Source: JBEINZ01 sp040377825
GTDB lineage: Bacteria > Pseudomonadota > Alphaproteobacteria > Rhizobiales > Ancalomicrobiaceae
Direction: 5' to 3'
Assembly (NCBI GenBank): GCA_040377825.1
Contig: JBEINZ010000076.1
Coordinates: forward strand, 1 to 11,888
DNA: 11,888 nucleotides
Each line of letters opens with the position of its first letter. The first letter of the stretch is position 1. Below, piece by piece: positions 7,934 to 11,888 of the stretch. A program made the translations under genes and the position numbers. The notes under the pieces were generated by a model, which did not search any database, had not been told where the DNA came from, and was given only the letters and a program-made list of their open reading frames with translations.

Positions 7934-8419
7934 TCATTCGGCGGCGACGGCCACCTGCATTTTCGACGCGGCGTCGAGGATCGCCTTGACAATGTTGTGA
8001 TAGCCCGTGCAGCGGCAGATGTTACCTTCGAGCTCATGACGCACGGTTTGCTCGTCGAGATGGCCGCCATGACGGTTGATTATGTCCACCGCTGCCATGA
8101 TCATGCCCGGGGTACAGAAGCCGCATTGCAGACCATGATGCTCGCGGAAGGCGACTTGCACCGGATGAAGATCGTCGCCCTTCGAAAGACCTTCGATCGT
8201 CGTGACCGAAGAACCGGAAACCTGTACCGCCAGAACAGTGCAGGACTTGATGGCTTTTCCGTCCACGTGAACAACGCAGGCGCCGCACTGCGACGTATCG
8301 CACCCGACATGCGTGCCGGTCAGGCCAAGAGTCTCGCGAAGATAGGAAACCAGCAGGGTACGATCCTCGACATCGGCCGCAGTGGTTTTGCCGTTCACCG
8401 TAATGGACACCGTCGTCAT
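7934..8419 (-). CDS. coxS: CO dehydrogenase family 2Fe-2S (small) subunit
   Basis: A 161-residue iron-sulfur subunit, the normal size for CoxS. The N-terminal plant-ferredoxin-like domain carries C40, C45, C48 and C60 (GCDTSQCGAC...C). The C-terminal helical domain carries C99, C102, C135 and C137 (CGFCTPGM and CRCTGY). These hold the two [2Fe-2S] clusters that carry electrons from the molybdenum site in CoxL to FAD in CoxM. All eight cysteines are intact. The start at 8419 follows TTGGGAGGAATG, nearly identical to the ribosome-binding region of coxL. A 151-bp gap without a gene separates it from coxL. The order S-L-M is typical of form II clusters; form I clusters are usually M-S-L. Confidence 0.96.
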   Translation of the reverse strand: MTTVSITVNGKTTAADVEDRTLLVSYLRETLGLTGTHVGCDTSQCGACVVHVDGKAIKSCTVLAVQVSGSSVTTIEGLSKGDDLHPVQVAFREHHGLQCGFCTPGMIMAAVDIINRHGGHLDEQTVRHELEGNICRCTGYHNIVKAILDAASKMQVAVAAE

Positions 8420-8487
8420 ACCAGCATTCCTCCCAAGGGTTTTGTATCGCTAGCTGCTGCCAGCACTTTAGCGAATGATCTTAAGTG

Positions 8488-9177
8488 TTACCAAAACACC
8501 ATTTTCAAGATTACGACAACCAGGATTGCAACCGCCAAAATCCAGACCCACCGAGGAACCGATCCAATCGTCGGCGATAGGTTTAACGCAGACTTTTTCG
8601 AAGCAGCCGCCTGCTTCGCCGCTTCTATGGAAGCGCCCGCTCCAAAGGCCTCCGCCACTGTCGGCTGAGACTGCAACGGCGCAGGTGCAGGTTCGATGCT
8701 AGAGGTGGGTTCTGCTGAAGCGGCCGGATGTGGCTCGGCAGCGGCAACCAGTTCGGAGAAGCGGCCGAAAAACTGATCGGCCATCATTTTTGCCGTGGAA
8801 TCGATCAGGCGAGCGCCAAGCTGCGCCAACTTGCCGCCGATCTGGGCCTTTGCGCTGTAAGTCAAGAGCGTGCCATCGCCGTCAACGGTCAGCTTGACAT
8901 CCGCGCCGCCCTTGGCGAAGCCGGCAACCCCACCCTGTCCCTCGCCGGAAATCGTATAGCTTTCCGGCGGATTGAGATCGAGCAAGTGCACTTTGCCATT
9001 GAAAGTGGCCTTCACCGGCCCGATTTTCGCAACGACCTTGGCGGTCATCTCGGTCGGCGACAGCATATCGAGGCTCTCGCAGCCCGGAATACTGGCCTTG
9101 AGCAGTTCCGGATCGTTCAGCGCTGCCCAGACACGTTCGCGCGGAGCCGATATTCGATATTCGCCGGACATTTCCAT
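8488..9177 (-). CDS. coxG: CoxG, SRPBCC-domain membrane anchor of CO dehydrogenase-like enzyme
   Basis: A 229-residue protein with an SRPBCC (START-like) domain at about 1-150, recognised from GEYRISAPRERVWAALNDPELLKASIPGCE and the following GPVKATFNGKV. An Ala/Pro-rich linker (about 150-190) leads to a single hydrophobic helix at the very C terminus (209-229, RWVWILAVAILVVVILKM), so the protein is tail-anchored with its folded domain in the cytoplasm. In Oligotropha carboxidovorans CoxG recruits CO dehydrogenase to the membrane, and the same role is likely here. It is the first gene of the operon, 68 bp before coxS. The start may be 9177 or the second ATG at 9171; GGCGGAA precedes the first one. 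Transcription probably begins in the AT-richer region above 9200. Confidence 0.9.
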   Translation of the reverse strand: MEMSGEYRISAPRERVWAALNDPELLKASIPGCESLDMLSPTEMTAKVVAKIGPVKATFNGKVHLLDLNPPESYTISGEGQGGVAGFAKGGADVKLTVDGDGTLLTYSAKAQIGGKLAQLGARLIDSTAKMMADQFFGRFSELVAAAEPHPAASAEPTSSIEPAPAPLQSQPTVAEAFGAGASIEAAKQAAASKKSALNLSPTIGSVPRWVWILAVAILVVVILKMVFW

Positions 9178-9299
9178 AATTTCCGCCCCCCCTCAAGCCA
9201 TTCGGACGTTCGCAAACGCAACAATCGCGCCTTTCGCTCGCCGACGCGAGCGATCCAAGCGCCAACAGGAAGCAGAAAAACACCCTCAAGGTCAAACAG

Positions 9300-9312
9300 T
9301 TGTCTGGGACAA
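9300..9312. promoter_or_regulatory. Candidate operator dyad 1 upstream of cox operon
   Basis: A perfect 5-bp inverted repeat, TTGTC-TGG-GACAA, about 125 bp upstream of the coxG start. It shares its half-sites with the dyad at 9333-9350, which suggests a dimeric regulator. Which regulator binds is unknown. Confidence 0.4.
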
Positions 9313-9332
9313 TTACCCCTGGATCGTAGTAC

Positions 9333-9350
9333 GATTGTCTATTGACAATC
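9333..9350. promoter_or_regulatory. Candidate operator dyad 2 upstream of cox operon
   Basis: A perfect 7-bp inverted repeat, GATTGTC-TATT-GACAATC, with the same TTGTC/GACAA half-sites as the dyad at 9300-9312; the two centres are about 36 bp apart. Such half-sites are reminiscent of GntR-type operators, but no regulator gene is in the window. Confidence 0.45.
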
Positions 9351-9572
9351 TGACTTGCAGACAGAAACCAGTCGAAAATGAAGCGCCCTCAAAGAATAAT
9401 GAAAAATGCCATTGAGTGCATCGCAGTTTATTCTGACCAGAGACATCAATTCCAGATCAGTCAATTTGTATTTCTGAAATCAAAAAGATTTATTTCGTAG
9501 AGTATCGCGTCTGTCGCACTTATCGTTCGATCTGAACCTTTTCCGGAACGATTGTTTATCTTAGAGACTGGG

Positions 9573-9800
9573 TCAAATCGATCTATCTTCCGTCGGCACG
9601 GCGAGCGAAATGAACGCACCGTCAACGTCGTCCAGACTTGGTTTTCGTTCAAGCTCTTCAAGCAACTTAAGGAACCGATCGGGAATTGGTTCGGATACGA
9701 TTGGCTGGAGACTTTCGCGGAGCCTATCTCCTATTGCGGCGCGGACTTCCCTGGGTAAGGGGAGACGATTTTTGGCTCGGGTCTCGGAGATGTCATTCAT
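9573..9800 (-). CDS. nepR: Anti-sigma factor NepR
   Basis: A 75-residue acidic protein recognised from its core IGDRLRESLQPIVSEPIPDRFLKLLEELE (about residues 21-49), which forms the two helices that wrap EcfG or PhyR in the NepR family. It holds the stress sigma factor EcfG inactive until phosphorylated PhyR takes NepR away. The start at 9800 gives MNDISETRAKN and has AAGGG about 12 nt upstream; a longer frame from 9860 adds 20 residues without family sequence. An EcfG-type promoter faces the gene at 9898-9922. It is unusual that ecfG does not follow directly; instead coxG lies downstream on the same strand. Confidence 0.85.
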   Translation of the reverse strand: MNDISETRAKNRLPLPREVRAAIGDRLRESLQPIVSEPIPDRFLKLLEELERKPSLDDVDGAFISLAVPTEDRSI

Positions 9801-9897
9801 CGTCGCGCTTGCCCTTGGATGTTGATGACTGGAACCTACAACGGCGCAGCGCCCGCACAAAGCGGCTTACGAGAAAAACCGGGCGTCCCACGTCGAC

Positions 9898-9922
9898 AAC
9901 GCCAATCCGATACAGATGTTCC
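9898..9922 (-). promoter_or_regulatory. EcfG-type promoter of nepR
   Basis: On the - strand GGAAC (9922-9918) and CGTT (9901-9898) are separated by 16 nt, matching the alphaproteobacterial EcfG consensus GGAAC-N16-18-CGTT. It lies about 100 nt before the nepR start, which implies a leader of roughly 90 nt and negative feedback through the anti-sigma factor. Confidence 0.75.
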
Positions 9923-10049
9923 GTTCACGCGACTGCGAAAATGAAATTGTGGTCAATCGACAAAAGGCCAGGGCACGCATGCCATTTGCGTTAACGATTT
10001 GGTTCGACGGCCCACAGACGAAGTACATGAAAAAACTTTGAAAACGTCC

Positions 10050-10075
10050 GGAACCACTCGTGACTGCCGAGCGTT
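10050..10075 (+). promoter_or_regulatory. EcfG-type promoter of phyR
   Basis: GGAAC (10050-10054, followed by C) and CGTT (10072-10075, followed by T) are separated by 17 nt, an excellent match to the EcfG consensus. It lies about 50 nt before the phyR start, so phyR is probably switched on by the sigma factor it releases. Confidence 0.85.
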
Positions 10076-10127
10076 TAGCCCTCCCATGCCGACAATCAAT
10101 TAGTCCCCTCGAGAATAGGTGCATCTC

Positions 10128-10913
10128 ATGATGAACAAAGAGCGGATTGGTGTCTATCTTCCCCAACTGCGTCGATTCGCGCGCGCATTGTGTGGCTCGC
10201 AGGCAAGCGGGGACGCGTATGTTCTCGCGATGCTTGAATGTCTGGTCGAAGACCCAAGCCTGCTGAACCAGGCAATCGATGGACGTATCGCTGTTTATCA
10301 ATTGCTCTTGAAAATCTGGGGTTCAATCGGGATCGAAGGGGCTCAAGAGGGCCACGATCCGTTTGGGGCACCGTTGGCAACCCTGACACCGCGATCGCGA
10401 CAGGCGTTTCTTCTCGTCGCTCTTGAGGGCTTCAGTGAGGGGGAGGCCGCGATTGCCATGAACATTGAAGCTGACGGCTTCGCGCGGCTTATGGATGCCG
10501 CGAATTCGGAAATCGCCGATCAATTGGCAACAAACGTATTGATTATCGAGGACGAGCCACTGATTGCGATGGAGCTCGAGCATCTAGTGGAGCAGCTTGG
10601 CCACAAGGTTATCGATATAGCACGGACGAAACGCGAGGCCGTCGAGATTGCCAGGCGACAGCGCCCGGGACTCATACTTTCGGATATCGGATTGGCCGAC
10701 GGTAGTTCGGGCCTTGATGCGGTGGCCGACATCTTGGCATCCTTTAGCGTGCCGGTCATTCTTGTCACGGCTTATCCGGAGCGCTTGCTAACGGGAACCA
10801 AGCCCGAACCGACTTATATCATAACGAAACCATTCCAGCCCGATGCCCTGCAAGCCTTAATCAGCCAAGCACTTTTATTCGCAGAGAAGTCCGTCGACCT
10901 CGTCGCCGCGTAG
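10128..10913 (+). CDS. phyR: Response regulator PhyR, anti-anti-sigma factor
   Basis: A 261-residue two-domain protein, the standard PhyR size. Residues about 1-130 form an ECF sigma-like domain (LPQLRRFARALCGSQASGDAYV, then LTPRSRQAFLLVALEGFSEGEAAIAM) that mimics EcfG but lacks promoter-binding ability. Residues about 137-258 form a receiver with acidic pocket E141-D142-E143, phospho-acceptor D186 in SDIGLADGSSGLDA, T214 and K234 in ITKPF. When D186 is phosphorylated, the sigma-like domain binds NepR and frees EcfG, starting the general stress response. The start is 10128 or the next ATG at 10131, preceded by GAGAATAGG; a GTG at 10119 is less likely. No cognate HWE-type histidine kinase gene is in the window. 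Confidence 0.95.
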   Translation: MMNKERIGVYLPQLRRFARALCGSQASGDAYVLAMLECLVEDPSLLNQAIDGRIAVYQLLLKIWGSIGIEGAQEGHDPFGAPLATLTPRSRQAFLLVALEGFSEGEAAIAMNIEADGFARLMDAANSEIADQLATNVLIIEDEPLIAMELEHLVEQLGHKVIDIARTKREAVEIARRQRPGLILSDIGLADGSSGLDAVADILASFSVPVILVTAYPERLLTGTKPEPTYIITKPFQPDALQALISQALLFAEKSVDLVAA

Positions 10914-10942
10914 TCGACATGTGGTTGAGATAGCAAATCTTG

Positions 10943-11050
10943 GGCCTCTTTCGTTCGGATCGAAGCAATCCGAACGCAAAGGACCAACTCAATCTCGTGA
11001 ATCTGGAGCAATTCCTTGCCGATCGGTTGAGTTCATCCGATCGGCAAATG
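10943..11050 (+). repeat. Dispersed two-hairpin intergenic repeat, copy 3
   Basis: This copy lies between the converging phyR and ecfG. Hairpin A is 10952-10960 with 10968-10976 (CGTTCGGAT / ATCCGAACG). Hairpin B is 11016-11026 with 11037-11047 (TTGCCGATCGG and its complement, perfect 11 bp). Between them AAAGGACC, CTCAA, ATCT and GGAGCAATTCCTT line up with copy 2. The loop of hairpin B is longer and different, and the TAGAGC/GCTCTA ends are lost. It may act as the two-way transcription end for phyR and ecfG. Confidence 0.85.
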
Positions 11051-11102
11051 CCCTGGTATTTCGGCTGCACCACCTCTGCGGCAACCCGGACGACGACTTT
11101 GA

Positions 11103-11684
11103 CTACCCGTTCCAGGGTGTCCGTGGCCCCGCCTCCGTCGCCACGGCACGGGATTGGCGATCCGGGCCAAAATCCTCGGTTGATGAAATGCCGAGAATGT
11201 CCAGCAAACGATTACGGGCCCGATTGACCCGGCTCTTGATGGTACCGACGGCGCATCCGCAGATTTCCGCAGCTTCCTCGTAGGAAAAGCCCGATGCCCC
11301 GATCAGCACCAGTGCTTCACGCTGATCGGGCGGTAACTTTTCCAAAGCGATCCGAAAATCATCGAGATCCATCCGCCAAAGCTGTTCGGGTGGAGAAACC
11401 AAGCGGGCCGCTGCCATCCCGTCGACATCTTGGACCTCCCGCTTCCGCTTACGATACTGCGAAAAAAACGCGTTGCGCAGAATAGTGAACAGCCAGCCGC
11501 GAAGACTCGTGCCCTCGGTGAACGACGCAAACGCGGCCCAAGCTTTCACGAGCGTTTCTTGTACCAGATCGTCCGCGCGGTCCGCGTCGCCGCACAATGA
11601 AATTGCGAATGCACGCAGGGACGGAATCTCGGCAATCAAGTCGTTCTTGAGCTTCGTACCAGGAACACGAACCGGCCCACTCAT
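11103..11684 (-). CDS. ecfG: ECF sigma factor EcfG (general stress response)
   Basis: A 193-residue ECF sigma factor of the EcfG (ECF15) type. Region 2 shows IPSLRAFAISLCGDADRADDLVQETLVKAWAAF and then LRGWLFTILRNAFFSQYRKR, which contacts the core enzyme and the -10 element. Region 4 shows LPPDQREALVLIGASGFSYEEAAEICG with the helix-turn-helix CAVGTIKSRVNRAR for the GGAAC -35 element. It directs RNA polymerase to stress genes and is held by NepR. The start at 11684 has GGGGAGG 8 nt upstream. The C-terminal tail after LLDILG (about 27 residues) is longer than I expect for the family. It converges on phyR, with a repeat copy in the 189-bp gap. Confidence 0.93.
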   Translation of the reverse strand: MSGPVRVPGTKLKNDLIAEIPSLRAFAISLCGDADRADDLVQETLVKAWAAFASFTEGTSLRGWLFTILRNAFFSQYRKRKREVQDVDGMAAARLVSPPEQLWRMDLDDFRIALEKLPPDQREALVLIGASGFSYEEAAEICGCAVGTIKSRVNRARNRLLDILGISSTEDFGPDRQSRAVATEAGPRTPWNG

Positions 11685-11716
11685 GCATGACCCTCCCCTT
11701 CGCCACTGGTCGGTTC

Positions 11717-11737
11717 GCGCTCGAACTGAACGAGCGC
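11717..11737. promoter_or_regulatory. Inverted repeat upstream of ecfG
   Basis: A perfect 7-bp inverted repeat, GCGCTCG and CGAGCGC around a 7-nt spacer, 33 bp upstream of the ecfG start. It would fold in the ecfG leader RNA or serve as a binding site. A second small dyad, TGGCGT-T-ACGCCA, lies at 11785-11797. Neither can be tied to a known factor. Confidence 0.35.
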
Positions 11738-11888
11738 TTCAAAAAGTCAAAATCGGTCGAGCACCATTTGCGCCTGTGTTCGGGTGGCGTTACGCCAGAC
11801 GCGCAATTCGAAAATGACTTGAATGCCGACCGAACAGGGAAGTCGCTGGGCGCTCGGCTCCCTCTACAGCTTGAAGTGACTCCCTTGA

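Larger units (their letters stand above)
9178..9572. promoter_or_regulatory. AT-richer leader between nepR and coxG, no gene seen
   Basis: This 395-bp gap holds no convincing gene on either strand. From about 9300 to 9570 it is clearly richer in A and T than its surroundings. It must contain the start signals of the coxGSLM operon (- strand) and the 3' end of nepR, since both genes are read leftward. Two related dyads lie at 9300-9312 and 9333-9350. I could not assign a confident -35/-10 pair. Confidence 0.6.
9801..10127. promoter_or_regulatory. Divergent nepR-phyR intergenic region
   Basis: This 327-bp region separates the divergent nepR and phyR genes. It carries one EcfG-type promoter facing each gene, with their -35 elements about 130 bp apart. 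I see no additional gene in it. Confidence 0.75.

Noticed and set aside
9545..9549. GGAAC on the + strand as a third EcfG promoter
   Set aside because: No CGTT follows at 16-18 nt and no + strand gene begins downstream.
9801..9860. Longer NepR starting at 9860
   Set aside because: The extra 20 residues do not look like NepR, and the ATG at 9800 has an AAGGG upstream at fair distance.
2144..11050. CRISPR array from the repeated palindromes
   Set aside because: The copies are kilobases apart, imperfect and in both orientations, with no spacers and no cas genes.
11473..11817. A + strand gene at the right edge
   Set aside because: Most of it is the antisense of ecfG; the composition is that of a shadow frame.

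Overview
The window looks like chromosomal DNA of an alphaproteobacterium of the order Hyphomicrobiales (Rhizobiales), plausibly near Bradyrhizobiaceae or Beijerinckiaceae. The basis is the high-GC coding sequence, a dnaK-dnaJ pair followed by a rhizobial-type phospholipid N-methyltransferase, and a complete NepR/PhyR/EcfG general stress module, which is confined to Alphaproteobacteria. Genus cannot be fixed from the sequence alone.

Left part (1-4464, + strand): the 3' end of dnaK, a strong hairpin, dnaJ, a pmtA-like methyltransferase, a small NADPH-dependent FMN reductase and pyrF. A strong two-way hairpin terminator at 4468-4505 closes this block against the convergent cox operon.

Middle part (4525-9177, - strand): a four-gene operon read coxG-coxS-coxL-coxM. 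It encodes a molybdenum hydroxylase of the CO dehydrogenase family with an iron-sulfur subunit, a molybdopterin catalytic subunit, an FAD subunit and a membrane-anchored CoxG. CoxL carries AYRGAGR rather than the AYxCSFR loop, and the S-L-M order matches, so this is a form II ('CODH-like') enzyme. Its real substrate is uncertain. The AT-richer 395-bp leader upstream carries two related dyads that could be operators.

Right part (9573-11684): the general stress response module. nepR (anti-sigma factor, -) and phyR (anti-anti-sigma response regulator, +) are divergent. Their shared 327-bp intergenic region holds two back-to-back matches to the EcfG promoter (GGAAC-N16/17-CGTT), one facing each gene. 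ecfG (sigma factor, -) lies beyond phyR and converges on it, instead of sitting beside nepR as is common. When PhyR is phosphorylated it should bind NepR and free EcfG, which would then raise transcription of both phyR and nepR.

A family of about 105-116 bp intergenic repeats with two hairpins occurs three times (2144-2247 inverted, 3597-3712 and about 10943-11050 direct). Each copy sits in a different gene gap. This repeat is the least explained structure in the window.
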